Shown in pieces: positions 1 through 9,675 of a DNA stretch of 64,000 nt. A program made the translations under genes and the position numbers. The notes beneath the pieces were generated by a model. The model searched no databases. It had not been told where the DNA came from and saw nothing but the letters and a program-made list of their open reading frames with translations. Position 1 is the first letter of the stretch. Each line of letters opens with the position of its first letter. Origin of the DNA: Mesorhizobium sp. J428 (lineage in GTDB: Bacteria; Pseudomonadota; Alphaproteobacteria; Rhizobiales; Rhizobiaceae); assembly GCF_024699925.1 (NCBI RefSeq), contig NZ_JAJOMX010000005.1:124001-188000 (forward strand), written 5' to 3'.

Positions 1-22
1 GATCGAGAAGGACAGGAACTGA
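1..22 (+). CDS. 3' end of an upstream T4SS gene (partial)
   Basis: The window opens with an in-frame tail reading IEKDRN followed by TGA at 20-22, six bases before the virB8 start. In VirB-type operons the gene in this place is virB6 or virB7, but seven codons cannot tell which. The reading is inferred only from frame and position. Confidence 0.45.
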
Positions 23-28
23 GCAGGG

Positions 29-724
29 ATGGCCGACAAGTTCGAAACAGCGCTGTGCTCGTACTTCCAGCAAGGCGACATCTGGGAGCAGGAGATCATC
101 AAGCGGGCCAAGCGGTCGGCGCGTGTCGCGTGGTTCTTCTCGATCGTCTTTGCCGGGATCGCCGTTCTCAGTTTGCTGGCCGTGGTGCTGATGTTGCCGC
201 TGAAGAGTTTCGAGCCCTATGTCGTCACTGTCGACCAGACGACGGGCTACATCGAGGTCAAGTCGGGCCTGACACGGCCGGCGAATCTCACCGAACAGCA
301 GGCCATCACCCAGGCGAATGTGGTCCGCTACATCCGCGCTCGGGAAGGCTACGATCCATATGCGATCGAGGAGAATTTCGGGATCGCCGCTCTCCTGTCA
401 ACGGACGAGGCAGCGCGCGAGCTGCAGAGCCTCTACAGCGCCGCCAATGCGCAGAACCCGACCAAGGTCTACGGGCGTCTGAAGCGGGTCCTGGTCGACA
501 TCAAGTCGGTGACGTTCCCGAACGCCAGCACCGCGATCGTCCGCTTTTCGACCAACGAGCGCAGCGACACGGAGTCGATCGTTCGTCATTGGATCTCGGT
601 TGTCCGCTTCCGCTACACCGACATACCCATGCGCAACGAATGGCGCTTCGAGAACCCCCTCGGCTTCCAGGTCTACGCCTATCGTCGCGACCAGGAGACC
701 GTCACCCCGGGGGACGCGCGATGA
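29..724 (+). CDS. virB8: VirB8 inner-membrane T4SS assembly protein
   Basis: A 231-residue protein of normal VirB8 length. It has a short cytoplasmic N-terminus, one hydrophobic segment at about residues 33-55, and a periplasmic domain containing the family features YVVTVD, RYIRAREGYD, a YG motif and RWxF near the C-terminus. VirB8 nucleates the T4SS inner-membrane complex and contacts VirB9 and VirB10. The start ATG at 29 follows an AGCAGGG purine stretch. The stop overlaps the virB9 start as ATGA, indicating translational coupling. The downstream order virB9-virB10-virB11-virD4 supports the call. Confidence 0.93.
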   Translation: MADKFETALCSYFQQGDIWEQEIIKRAKRSARVAWFFSIVFAGIAVLSLLAVVLMLPLKSFEPYVVTVDQTTGYIEVKSGLTRPANLTEQQAITQANVVRYIRAREGYDPYAIEENFGIAALLSTDEAARELQSLYSAANAQNPTKVYGRLKRVLVDIKSVTFPNASTAIVRFSTNERSDTESIVRHWISVVRFRYTDIPMRNEWRFENPLGFQVYAYRRDQETVTPGDAR

Positions 725-1530
725 GGGGCCGCGCCTTTGCCGTCGCCTTCTTGCTTGTGGCGTCCTGGCCAGGTCACGCGGCCCAGACCCCGAAGGGCGG
801 CTCGCTCGATGCGCGTGTGACCAGCGTCACCTATCAGGAAAACAACGTCGTCCAGGTGTTCGCCACCTACGGCATCTCGACGATGATCATCTTCGACGAG
901 GAGGAAAAATTCGAGACGATCTCGCTCGGCGACACCGAAAGCTGGCAGGTCGTGCCGGCCGAGAAGGGTAACATCCTCTTCGTCAAGCCGATCGCCAAGG
1001 ACGTCGTGACGAACATGAACGTCGTGACGACCAAGCGCATCTACTATCTCGAGCTTCATGATTTCGCGCCCGAGGCCGCCCGCAAGGTTTTTGGAATCCG
1101 CTTCCATTATCCGGAGAAGAACCTCAATGCCGCCTTGCGTAAGGAGGCGGAGCAGCGCGCCGCCTGGCCGAACATTTCCGGGATCGACAAGGCCAACGTC
1201 AATATCGACTATTCGTTCTCCGGTGACGCGCGGCTGAAGCCGCTGATGGTCTTCGACGACGGCAACAAGACCTTCTTCAAGTTCGACGGCCAAGTGCCTG
1301 CGATCTTCGCCGTCAACTCGGATTTCTCCGAGACGCTGAGGAACTTCCGCAGGGAAGGGGACTACATTGTCGTCGACGGCACAGCGACCCAGTTCACCCT
1401 TCGCGAAGGCAATCAATGGGTCTGCATCTTCAATTTGAGGAAGCCCGATTTCGGGGCACCGGACCCTGCCATTCTAGGACCGGTCGAGGATGACAAGGCA
1501 AAGCGTCGGCGCCGGAGCGGCAACGGATGA
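721..1530 (+). CDS. virB9: VirB9 outer-membrane core-complex protein
   Basis: A 269-residue protein starting at the ATG that overlaps the virB8 stop. The same frame stays open upstream, but that part is a shadow of virB8. Residues 1-21 form a signal peptide ending near GHAAQ. The rest matches VirB9/CagX: an N-terminal beta domain (YQENNVVQVFATYG), the block NILFVKP with NVVTTKRIYYLEL, and a C-terminal domain with NIDYSFSGD, PLMVFDDGNKTFFKF and a closing WVCIFN. VirB9 forms the outer-membrane ring of the T4SS core with VirB7 and VirB10. Its stop overlaps the virB10 start (ATGA at 1527). Confidence 0.93.
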   Translation: MRGRAFAVAFLLVASWPGHAAQTPKGGSLDARVTSVTYQENNVVQVFATYGISTMIIFDEEEKFETISLGDTESWQVVPAEKGNILFVKPIAKDVVTNMNVVTTKRIYYLELHDFAPEAARKVFGIRFHYPEKNLNAALRKEAEQRAAWPNISGIDKANVNIDYSFSGDARLKPLMVFDDGNKTFFKFDGQVPAIFAVNSDFSETLRNFRREGDYIVVDGTATQFTLREGNQWVCIFNLRKPDFGAPDPAILGPVEDDKAKRRRRSGNG

Positions 1531-2748
1531 AACGCTCGCCCGAACTTGAAACCCTGGCCGACAACGACGATCCCGCCGTCGCCGACACCTCCGTCCGTCG
1601 CAAGCAGCTGGCCGGCGGCGCCATACTGATCCTGCTCGGCCTCGTGGCGGCATACATGATCCTCGCCAACCGGCAGCCGCCGGTGCGCGACATGCTCGAC
1701 GGGGACGAGGAATTCACCACGACGACGTTCCGGCCGCCCTCCTTCGTGCGCGAGGGCGAACCGGCGCCTGAGCCGCCGCCGCCGGATGTGGTCCAGATAC
1801 CGCCTCCACCCCCACCCCCGCCTCCAGCAGAAGAGGTCGATACCACCGAGTTCGAGGTGCCGCCTCCGCCCGTGCCCGGTGCAGCCCCGCCGCCCCCCCG
1901 ATGCCGTCGAGGCCGCTTCGGAAGAGTTTCCGGAAAGGCTCCGGTCGAAACTGATCGTGCTCGATAATCCCGCTTCGAGCGGGCCCGGCACTCTGACCGG
2001 AGGGGAGGGGGAGGGGCTCTCCGTCGCGGGTGAGGATCGCAGCAGCAAGTTTCTGGCGGCTGCGACCAGCCTTTCCGATCGCAGCGCCAAAGCCAGGAGG
2101 ATCGCGCGGATCGATGCCCTGGTCCCGGAGGGTACGCTCATCCCGGGTATTCTGGAGACGGCAATCGTCAGCGATCTGCCGGGGCAGGTGAGGGCGATCG
2201 TCTCCCAGGACGTCTATTCCTTCGATGGACGGCGTGTGCTGATCCCCACCGGAACGCGCCTCATCGGTGAATACCAGTCGGAGATCATGCGCGGCCAAAC
2301 GCGGATCTTCGTCGTGTGGAGCCGTATGCTGCGCGATGACGGCGTGACAGTCCGGTTGAACTCGATCGGCGCCGACAGTCTGGGCCGGTCCGGACTGACG
2401 GGCCGAGTCGACAAGAAATTCCGCGAGCGCTTTGGCGCCGCCATTTTGCTCTCGGTCGTTGGCGCCGGCGCCAGCTACCTGACGGGTTATGGCAGCCAGA
2501 CCGCATCCGGCGACAGCGACGATGCGCAGCGCGCGGAAGAGCTGGCCAGGGAAACACTCGCGCAAACCTTCTCGGACATGGCCAACCAGGCGCTCGGCGA
2601 CTCTCTGCGCATCCCGCCCACGATCAGCGTGAGCCAGGGTGAGCGCATCTTCGTTTTCGTTCGGCAGGACCTCGACTTCTCCGCACTCTATGAAGACCCG
2701 GTCGACGAAGCGTTGAAGGAAATACGCCGTGAACGTGGCCTCAACTGA
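1527..2748 (+). pseudogene. virB10: VirB10 T4SS core protein, frameshifted in its proline-rich linker
   Basis: The first frame (from ATG 1527) gives the cytoplasmic tail, a membrane segment at about residues 30-47 (GGAILILLGLVAAYMIL) and a long Pro-rich linker. It then runs out of the VirB10 frame at a run of seven C at 1893-1899. The VirB10 reading resumes one base later with DAVEAASEEF and continues through the beta-barrel domain (LVPEGTLIPGILETAI, GTRLIGEYQS, the antenna region near GAAILLSVVGAGASY) to TGA at 2748. One C fewer would restore a protein of about 406 residues. VirB10 couples inner-membrane energy to the outer-membrane pore. As written the gene cannot give full-length protein without recoding. 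A sequencing miscount in the homopolymer is equally possible, because the rest of both frames looks well conserved. Confidence 0.85.
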
Positions 2749-3757
2749 TCCCGCGTCCAGCAGGCACTATTTCCTTTATCGGGCGCTCGCTCCGCTGAAG
2801 GCGTTCCTGACCGATGCGGAGGTGGTCGAGATCTCGGTCAATCGGCCCGGGCAGGTCTATGTCGAACGTCTCGGCTCGGCCCACATGGAGTTCCAAGAAG
2901 TTCCGGAGCTCACCACGGCCGAGATCGTCAACATCGGCGAGCGCGTGGCGGCGAGCACCAACCAGTTCGTCAGCCCCGCCAATCCGATCCTCAGCGCAGC
3001 GCTTCCCACGGGCGAGCGCATCCAGGTCGTTCTGCCGCCCGCGGCGCCGGATGGCGGCACGCTGTCGATCCGCAAACAGGTCATCAGCAACTTCACACTC
3101 GAAGACTACCGCGACCAGGGATCGCTCGACCAGGTGACGGTTGCCGTCGGTGGCCTGAGCGAGACCGACCAGGCCCTGGTCGAGCAGCTCTCGGCCAGGG
3201 ACATCTACGGCTTTATCCGGACAGCGATCGTCAACCGGGTGTCGATCCTGATCAGCGGCGGCACCTCGAGCGGCAAGACGACCTTCCTGAACGCATGTCT
3301 CAAGTCGGTCGACCCGCATGAGCGGATCATCACGCTGGAAGACACACGCGAGCTGTTCCCGCCTCAGAAGAACGCTGTCCATCTGCTCGCATCGCGCGGC
3401 GATCAGGGAACGGCGAGCGTGACGATCCAGTCCTTGCTCGAGGCCTCGCTGCGCATGCGGCCGGATCGCCTCTTCGTCGGCGAGGTGAGGGGATCGGAGG
3501 CCTTCGCCTTCCTGCGCGCCATCAACACGGGTCATCCAGGATCCATGTCGACGGTTCATGCCGACACGCCGCTCGGCGCCTATGAGCAGCTCGCCATGAT
3601 GGTCATGCAGTCGGGCCTGTCGGCCGCCTACCCGAAGGCCGATCTCATCTCCTACATCCAGAGCGTCATTCCGATCGTCATCCAGTTGCGCAGGGAAGGG
3701 GGCCGACGTGGCGTCTCCGAGATATTCTTCGCGCGCGAACGGATGGATGTGACATGA
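2729..3757 (+). CDS. virB11: VirB11 hexameric traffic ATPase
   Basis: A 342-residue protein of standard VirB11 length, starting at GTG 2729 inside the last codons of virB10. It has an N-terminal domain (VVEISVNRPGQVYVE), a Walker A motif GGTSSGKTT at about residues 176-184, an Asp box (IITLEDTRELF), a Walker B region (RPDRLFVGEVRG) and a His box (NTGHPGSMSTVHAD). VirB11 sits at the cytoplasmic face of the T4SS and drives pilus biogenesis and DNA translocation. The stop overlaps the virD4 start as ATGA. Confidence 0.95.
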   Translation: MNVASTDPASSRHYFLYRALAPLKAFLTDAEVVEISVNRPGQVYVERLGSAHMEFQEVPELTTAEIVNIGERVAASTNQFVSPANPILSAALPTGERIQVVLPPAAPDGGTLSIRKQVISNFTLEDYRDQGSLDQVTVAVGGLSETDQALVEQLSARDIYGFIRTAIVNRVSILISGGTSSGKTTFLNACLKSVDPHERIITLEDTRELFPPQKNAVHLLASRGDQGTASVTIQSLLEASLRMRPDRLFVGEVRGSEAFAFLRAINTGHPGSMSTVHADTPLGAYEQLAMMVMQSGLSAAYPKADLISYIQSVIPIVIQLRREGGRRGVSEIFFARERMDVT

Positions 3758-5793
3758 CCGGCTCGCTTCGCGTCTTCTATCTCGGCTTCTGTCTGGCCAT
3801 CGCCTTGGCGGCCTGGCTGCTGGCCTATGGTCTCGCGCTGCAACTCGTCTATGGCGACGGACGGATCCTGCAGGCGACCATCACAACAAATCCGTTCGCG
3901 CCGTTCCAGCAGCTCGTCGCCTATGGCGATAGCTCCGTCCTGCGCGTCGTCGCGCTCGGCGCACTCTTGCCTGCGTGCCTTGTCGCCGGCGCTGTCGCCT
4001 ATGCCGGTCTGCGCCCCAATTCGAGCCCCCTCGGCGACGCCCGCTTCCAGACAGCGATGTCGCTGCGACGCGACGGATGGTTCCGAAGGAGAGGCAAGAT
4101 ACTTGGTCGTTTCGGACGGCAGATACTTCGCGTCGACGACGACCGCCATCACCTGATCATCGGACCGACGCGCTCGGGGAAGGGCGCTTGCTACGTCGTG
4201 CCGAATGCGCTCACCCACGAAGGCTCGATGATCGTCACCGACCTCAAGGGCGAGATATTCCGCAGCACGGCCGGCTATCGCAAATCGAAGGGTAACCAGG
4301 TCTTCCTGTTCGCGCCGGGATCGGAGAGGACGCATCGCTACAACCCGCTCGACTTCATCCGGCCCGATCGCGGCGACCGAACCACCGACATCCAGAACAT
4401 GGCTGCGATCCTCGTCCCGGAGGTAACGGAATCCGAGAACTCGATCTGGCAGGCCACGGCCCAGCAGGTCATGGCCGGCGCGATCAGCTACATCAATGAG
4501 AGCGTCTTCTACGAGGGACATCGCAACCTCGGCGAGGTCACGGCCTTCTTCAACAGCGGGGCTAGTCTGCAGGCGCTGATGATCCTCATCAAGGAGCGCG
4601 AACCCTATCTGTCCCGCTTCACGGTGGAGAGTTTCAACGCCTACATCGCCCTGTCCGAGCGCGCTGCAGCGTCGGCGCTGCTCGATATCCAAAAGGCGCT
4701 CAGGCCGTTCCGCAATGAGCGCGTCGTCGCCGCAACGTCGGTCACGGACATGGATCTACGCGCCCTTAAGCATCGGCCGGTGTCGATCTATCTTGCCCCC
4801 AACGTCACCGACATCACGCTGCTGCGGCCGCTGCTCGCGCTCTTCGTGCAACAGACGCTTGATATACTCATGCTCGAGAATACCGAGCGATCCGTGCCGG
4901 TCTACTTCCTGCTCGACGAATTCCGGCAGTTAAAAAAAATGAACGAGATCACGACGAAGCTGCCCTACGTGGCGGGCTACAACATCAAGATGGCTTTCGT
5001 GATCCAGGACCTGAAGAACCTCGATGAGATGTATGGCGAGACGTCCCGCCATTCCCTCATGGGCAATTGCGGCTACCAGCTGGTGTTCGGCGCCAATGAC
5101 CAGGTCACCGCGGAGGCAATCTCCAAGGGCCTTGGCAAGCGCACGGTCCGCTACAAGACCGAATCCCGCACGATCGAGCTGATGGGCCTGCATCGTCGGA
5201 CCAAGGTTGAGCAGTTGCGCGAACGCGACCTGATGATGCCGCAGGAAGTCCGCCAGATGCCGGCGAGCAAGATGGTCATCCTGGCCGAGGGCCAGAACCC
5301 GGTCTTCGCCGACAAGCTGCGGTTCTTCAGGACTTCGCCGTTCAAGACGATGGAGTGGTTCTCCAGGGCAAACCCGCTGCATGTGCCTGCGATCGAGTTC
5401 CTGCCGCAGCGGCCAGTGCCGGCAACAGTCGGGTCCTATGCTGGCCAGGATGCGGATGCCTTGAAATCGGAGGGGCAGGGCGCCCCACCGGAAGAGAAGG
5501 CTAAGCGTCCCGCTCGGAAATCACCGGCCGCACCAAAGCCCGAGGCCGTCGGCGGCAGGGGCCAAAGAACTGTGGTCGCGACCGCGACGACACCGCCGCG
5601 AGCTGGGGCTTCTGCGAGGCCCGCGCGCGGCGCACTCGATGCGCGTTTCGCCACAGCCGCCCGAAAACTGAAATCTCTCGCCAAGGCGCCGGCCAGGTCC
5701 GGGAGCCAGCGCGGAAAGACAGGCAGTTGGGCACGGGTGTTCGACGAGACAGTTCCAGACGAATTGGAAATCGCTGAGGCCGACGCGGGCTGA
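3754..5793 (+). CDS. virD4: VirD4/TraG type IV coupling protein
   Basis: A 679-residue T4CP. Two N-terminal membrane segments (about residues 8-33 and 63-86) precede a cytoplasmic ATPase with Walker A GPTRSGKG at about 137-144 and Walker B VYFLLDEFRQL near 383-393. VirD4-family features TDLKGE, NPLDFIRP and the IQDLKNLDEMYG block are present. The last 130 residues are Pro/Ala/Lys rich, low complexity and probably disordered. The protein recruits the relaxase-DNA complex to the secretion channel. It is the last gene of the overlapping virB8-virD4 operon seen here; a partner relaxase lies at 14241-16928. Confidence 0.95.
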   Translation: MTGSLRVFYLGFCLAIALAAWLLAYGLALQLVYGDGRILQATITTNPFAPFQQLVAYGDSSVLRVVALGALLPACLVAGAVAYAGLRPNSSPLGDARFQTAMSLRRDGWFRRRGKILGRFGRQILRVDDDRHHLIIGPTRSGKGACYVVPNALTHEGSMIVTDLKGEIFRSTAGYRKSKGNQVFLFAPGSERTHRYNPLDFIRPDRGDRTTDIQNMAAILVPEVTESENSIWQATAQQVMAGAISYINESVFYEGHRNLGEVTAFFNSGASLQALMILIKEREPYLSRFTVESFNAYIALSERAAASALLDIQKALRPFRNERVVAATSVTDMDLRALKHRPVSIYLAPNVTDITLLRPLLALFVQQTLDILMLENTERSVPVYFLLDEFRQLKKMNEITTKLPYVAGYNIKMAFVIQDLKNLDEMYGETSRHSLMGNCGYQLVFGANDQVTAEAISKGLGKRTVRYKTESRTIELMGLHRRTKVEQLRERDLMMPQEVRQMPASKMVILAEGQNPVFADKLRFFRTSPFKTMEWFSRANPLHVPAIEFLPQRPVPATVGSYAGQDADALKSEGQGAPPEEKAKRPARKSPAAPKPEAVGGRGQRTVVATATTPPRAGASARPARGALDARFATAARKLKSLAKAPARSGSQRGKTGSWARVFDETVPDELEIAEADAG

Positions 5794-6096
5794 CATTGAG
5801 TCCGCCATTTGAAAGACAGGCGCCAGCGCGTGGAACCGCATCGCGGTCACGACCGTGGTGCGCGCTCGGTTTGCAACCAGATCCCAACAGGCCGGAAAAC
5901 GGCGTGCCGCAGCGTTGCTCTGGGATGCTCGAACATCAGTCGCGATACCGTTCGAAGCTGCTGCCGACGAAAGCCCTGAAGATCGACAGGGATCATGGTG
6001 GCGGGTTGTGAGCAACAGGGCTGTTGCGCGCGTTTGACTGGCTTGAAGGTCGCGAAATGAAGTATTCGTCTAGGGGATTGGGCGAGTCGGGCGACT
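5794..6096. other. Intergenic gap without a supported gene
   Basis: About 300 bases between virD4 and the defence-like operon. The short open frames here lack family signatures and sensible ribosome sites. The region presumably holds the promoter of the following two-gene operon, but I could not place convincing -35/-10 boxes. Confidence 0.5.
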
Positions 6097-9000
6097 TTGG
6101 AGATGAAGAACTCAAAACGAAGCCAAAGCAGGACGTCACTTGACGATCGGTTTCACTTCGTCGGTGACGCGGTCGCCGCCGGCGACCAGGCTGCGCTCCG
6201 ATCCGCGATCTTTGAGGTCGAGGACCGCGCCTCCGGAGGTGAATTTCTGTTGAAGCTTTGGCGCAAATCGGATGCGCAGGTCGATGATCACCTCCGGCAA
6301 TTGTGGCTGCACGAGATGCGCCAGGTACAACGCATCATGGCGTATGCGGGTGCCCGTGATGTCATCGTGGAGGTGCTTGAATTCGTCGAGGACGACGAGC
6401 ATTTCGGGGTGCTCCTCGAGAAGGACGGACATCCCCTGAGCGAGCGCATCCGACGTGTCTCCAGCCAACACTGGCTTCGCAATCTGGGTGCAACGAGATC
6501 GCGGGTGCTCTTCTGGCGCAACATCAAGCGTGTCGTCGCGGCGCTCGGGATCATCCATGCGCAAGGGCTCGTGCATGGTCGCCTGACCGCGGATGTCATC
6601 ATGACTGAGGGATCCGATGAGCCGGATTTTCAGGTCGGCGGCTTCGAGTGGAGCCTGCGGGTCAGCGGGGACGCGGTCGGTCAGGTGCCGGCATCGGTGA
6701 TGCCGCGGAAGAGTGCCGAAACGGCGCGACACTATTCGTTCGCGGAAGACTGGCGCGCTTTGGGCTTCCTGGCCGCGAACTGCCTCGACGCCGAGGTTCT
6801 GCCTTCCGGCAATGTCGCACCCCGCGCGGGAGCGCCGTCATCGATCGTGCTGCAGCCACCGGAGCAGATCTTTCTGAAGCGGCTGGTCGCGCCTGGGCGC
6901 ATGGACCAACTCGACGCAGATTCGCTCGGCCGCGCCCTGGACGACGTCATCACCAATATCGGTGTCGTCGCAGCTGCCCACTCAGGCAGTTTCATCTTGA
7001 TGTTCGATCTTCAATCGAAACTCGGCGATGCCGTCTACCGAGCGAGTGAAGGCGCCATTGCGACCGACGAGTTTCGCAAGCAGTTGGACTGGGTGCGGGC
7101 CGACCTGGATGGCGGGGCAACGCTCCTGGTGCCGCGCGAATTCGACCCGGCGAATGGCCGGCTGAAGCTTGTGACAGACAGCATGACCTATCGCCTGAGA
7201 CCGTCGCGCGGGGAGGGAAGCGCAGCGGTTTGGGACATTGCAATCTGCCAGGAGGTTGAGCCTCGCGCTGCATCGTTCAGTGTCGGCGACACGGTTGAAC
7301 ATGCGATCGATCAGGAGGTTCTTGTAGCCACCGGCATACGGAACGCGCAGGACACGCGGGCACGACTTGGGCCGGACGTGCTCGACTGGAGCGCCTTTGC
7401 TGCTTCCCCGCAAAGCCGATCCCCTGGGATGGGCGACACCAATGCAGTGAAGAAAGCACTTCTGTTGATTCAGATCATTGAGGCGGTTGCAAAGGCGCTT
7501 GAGGTCTATCCGGTCGAGGTGCTCGACACAGGACAACAGGACGGCCGGAAATATGTTGTCTTGCGTGCCGAGCCGAACAACGATCGCGATCGGCTCGCCA
7601 AACGCATTGGAATGGTCGAATCGGCCAACGCGCTTGTCCGGCTTTTCGAGGAGGAGCACCAGGAAGCCGAAGCGAAATGGCGACTGAGCCAGGCCGCGAG
7701 CCTTGGGGCGACGCGCGCTGCCGATGTCGTCGCGAGCTTCATCGATCTCGTCGACCATCGTGGTCGCCGGGGTTACCGGTTCGAGATCGACGAGGAGTTG
7801 CCGGGGGAGCGACCCCTCTTCCTGCGCACGGAACGTGACGCCGGGACCGAACAGGTCATCGCCCGCCGGCTTCGCAACATCAAGGCGATTGATACGCGCG
7901 TCGATCTCGCTGCAATGCTTGTCGATCCCTGGCAGATTCGGCGCTCGAGCCGGGAAACACTAAGCGATGATGATCGGCGCGATGCGGCGTTCGTCGATCT
8001 CGACAAGCCTAAGCAGGAAGCTCTGGTCGGACTTTGGTCGACATTGCCGTCATTCTTCGTCGTCGGCCCGCCCGGCGTCGGTAAGACGAAGCTCGCCACG
8101 GAAGTAGTCCGCCGGCGGTTCAAAGGCGATCCGTCAACACGTATGCTGGTGTCCGCCCAAGGGCACGATGCACTCGACAACCTCCAGACGAAAATCAAGG
8201 AAACATTCGCCAAGGCCGGAATGAACGACGTCCTCCTTGTGCGCTCCACAACGCCGGAGGAGCGGCCCACGAGCGATGAGGAAATCCATCGTGCCGGAGC
8301 GGATTTCATAGGGAGGCTTGCGAGCAGCGCGCTGGCGAAGGACGCACCCCCGCAGATCAAGTCCCGCATAGTTGCATTGAATGATGCCGCAGAGCGGTTG
8401 AACGTCGCCAGAGACGGTGTCGATCGAGAACTGCGAGCCGGCCTCGGCGCCATTTCCCACCTCGTGCTCGACGCCGCGAACATCGTCATCTCGACCGCCA
8501 ATTCGTCGGATGTGGAACGCCTGGTCGAGGCTCGGGAACAGTTCGATTGGGTCATCATCGAAGAAGCGGCAAAGGCATTGGGACCAGAGTTGCTCGGTCC
8601 GCTGATGCTTTCGGGCCGGCGGTTGATGATTGGCGATCACAATCAGCTTCCGCCTCAGGATGCAGAGCGGCTCGCAAAGATACTGGGGGACCATAGTCTG
8701 GTGAGCGAGGCCTTGGCACTTGCCGAGCAGATGATCGGGCCGCTCTTGAAGGACGATGAGCTGGACGACCTTGATTTTGACGAGGCAAGGAACCTGGTCG
8801 ACACATGCGATATGGCTTTGCGCCTGCTCGAGCCGTTCCGCACCTTTGTCGAGGAAGACGAACGGCGGAACCGAGTCCAAGCCGGCCACAGGCCGATCGC
8901 TGCGACGCTGACGGAACAGCGCAGAATGGACCCTGCGATCGCCGAGGTCGTGTCGAAGGCATTCTACAAGGGGACGCTCCGGACCGAGGCGCGACGGGCG

Positions 9001-9675
9001 CGCGCAGCTGTAGAGGAAGCGCCGCCATTCGTTCATTTGGGCGGTGTGCCCGTGTCGCCGATCGTCGTGGTCGATTTTCCGCACGTAAGTTCGACCGGCA
9101 AATCCGACGCACTGGAAAGGTCACGCCCGCGTTGGCACAATCCGTCCGAGGTTGCCGCGGTGATCGATGTGCTGCGCCAGGTCAGAGCGCGGGAGGGATC
9201 CGAACAGCCAAGCCTCGCAATACTGACGCCCTACAAGGTTCAAGCCAAGAAGCTTCACGAACGCCTCAACGCGCTTCGGCGACAGGAGCTGAAGCACCTC
9301 GACGACTTCAAGGCCATCCGCAGCAATGGCGATTTCATCGGCACGGTGGACTCGTTTCAGGGCGGGGAAGCCGACCTCGTGATCCTGTCCCTCGTCAGGA
9401 ACAATGCGATGGCGGGCGGGCGCGCCCTTGGATTCCTTCGAGATTCGCGACGGATGAACGTCGCGCTCAGTCGCGCGAAGTCGCAGCTGATCCTGGTCGG
9501 CAGCCTGGATTTCCTTCGTGAAACCGTCCGGGGTGTAAATCCTGACAACGAGACACACGACCTCTCGTTTCTCACCGAGGTCGTTGCCGCAATCACCGCG
9601 CTTCGCGACATAACGCGTAATGGCCTCCCTCTGGCCAGTTTCCTGAAGCCCGATGCGCTGAGACCGCGCGGATGA
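6097..9675 (+). CDS. mkoA: Kinase-like/SF1 helicase protein, MkoA-like (type I Mokosh architecture)
   Basis: A protein of about 1190 residues. Residues 15-300 resemble a Ser/Thr kinase: an FLLKLWRK strand with a candidate ATP lysine near 53, and LVHGRLTADVIM where a kinase has HRD...N. GGFEWS replaces DFG, so catalysis is doubtful. The C-terminal half is a UPF1/DNA2-type superfamily 1 helicase (COG1112-like): Walker A GPPGVGKTK near 657, motif II VIIEEAAKA near 819, motif III GDHNQLPPQ near 847, motif V TVDSFQGGEADLVILS near 1083 and motif VI NVALSRAKSQLILVGS near 1120. The stop overlaps a PLD nuclease gene (ATGA). A kinase-helicase gene next to a PLD gene matches type I Mokosh, a known antiphage system. 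Start is TTG 6097 or, equally likely, ATG 6103. The function is inferred from architecture. Confidence 0.78.
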   Translation: MEMKNSKRSQSRTSLDDRFHFVGDAVAAGDQAALRSAIFEVEDRASGGEFLLKLWRKSDAQVDDHLRQLWLHEMRQVQRIMAYAGARDVIVEVLEFVEDDEHFGVLLEKDGHPLSERIRRVSSQHWLRNLGATRSRVLFWRNIKRVVAALGIIHAQGLVHGRLTADVIMTEGSDEPDFQVGGFEWSLRVSGDAVGQVPASVMPRKSAETARHYSFAEDWRALGFLAANCLDAEVLPSGNVAPRAGAPSSIVLQPPEQIFLKRLVAPGRMDQLDADSLGRALDDVITNIGVVAAAHSGSFILMFDLQSKLGDAVYRASEGAIATDEFRKQLDWVRADLDGGATLLVPREFDPANGRLKLVTDSMTYRLRPSRGEGSAAVWDIAICQEVEPRAASFSVGDTVEHAIDQEVLVATGIRNAQDTRARLGPDVLDWSAFAASPQSRSPGMGDTNAVKKALLLIQIIEAVAKALEVYPVEVLDTGQQDGRKYVVLRAEPNNDRDRLAKRIGMVESANALVRLFEEEHQEAEAKWRLSQAASLGATRAADVVASFIDLVDHRGRRGYRFEIDEELPGERPLFLRTERDAGTEQVIARRLRNIKAIDTRVDLAAMLVDPWQIRRSSRETLSDDDRRDAAFVDLDKPKQEALVGLWSTLPSFFVVGPPGVGKTKLATEVVRRRFKGDPSTRMLVSAQGHDALDNLQTKIKETFAKAGMNDVLLVRSTTPEERPTSDEEIHRAGADFIGRLASSALAKDAPPQIKSRIVALNDAAERLNVARDGVDRELRAGLGAISHLVLDAANIVISTANSSDVERLVEAREQFDWVIIEEAAKALGPELLGPLMLSGRRLMIGDHNQLPPQDAERLAKILGDHSLVSEALALAEQMIGPLLKDDELDDLDFDEARNLVDTCDMALRLLEPFRTFVEEDERRNRVQAGHRPIAATLTEQRRMDPAIAEVVSKAFYKGTLRTEARRARAAVEEAPPFVHLGGVPVSPIVVVDFPHVSSTGKSDALERSRPRWHNPSEVAAVIDVLRQVRAREGSEQPSLAILTPYKVQAKKLHERLNALRRQELKHLDDFKAIRSNGDFIGTVDSFQGGEADLVILSLVRNNAMAGGRALGFLRDSRRMNVALSRAKSQLILVGSLDFLRETVRGVNPDNETHDLSFLTEVVAAITALRDITRNGLPLASFLKPDALRPRG

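Noticed and set aside
55..720. Long open frame running into virB9 from upstream
   Set aside because: It is a shadow of virB8 in another frame. The VirB9 signal peptide starts at the ATG at 721.
679..2565. Several long minus-strand frames opposite virB8-virB10
   Set aside because: GC-rich antisense shadows without domains; the plus strand carries clear T4SS proteins.
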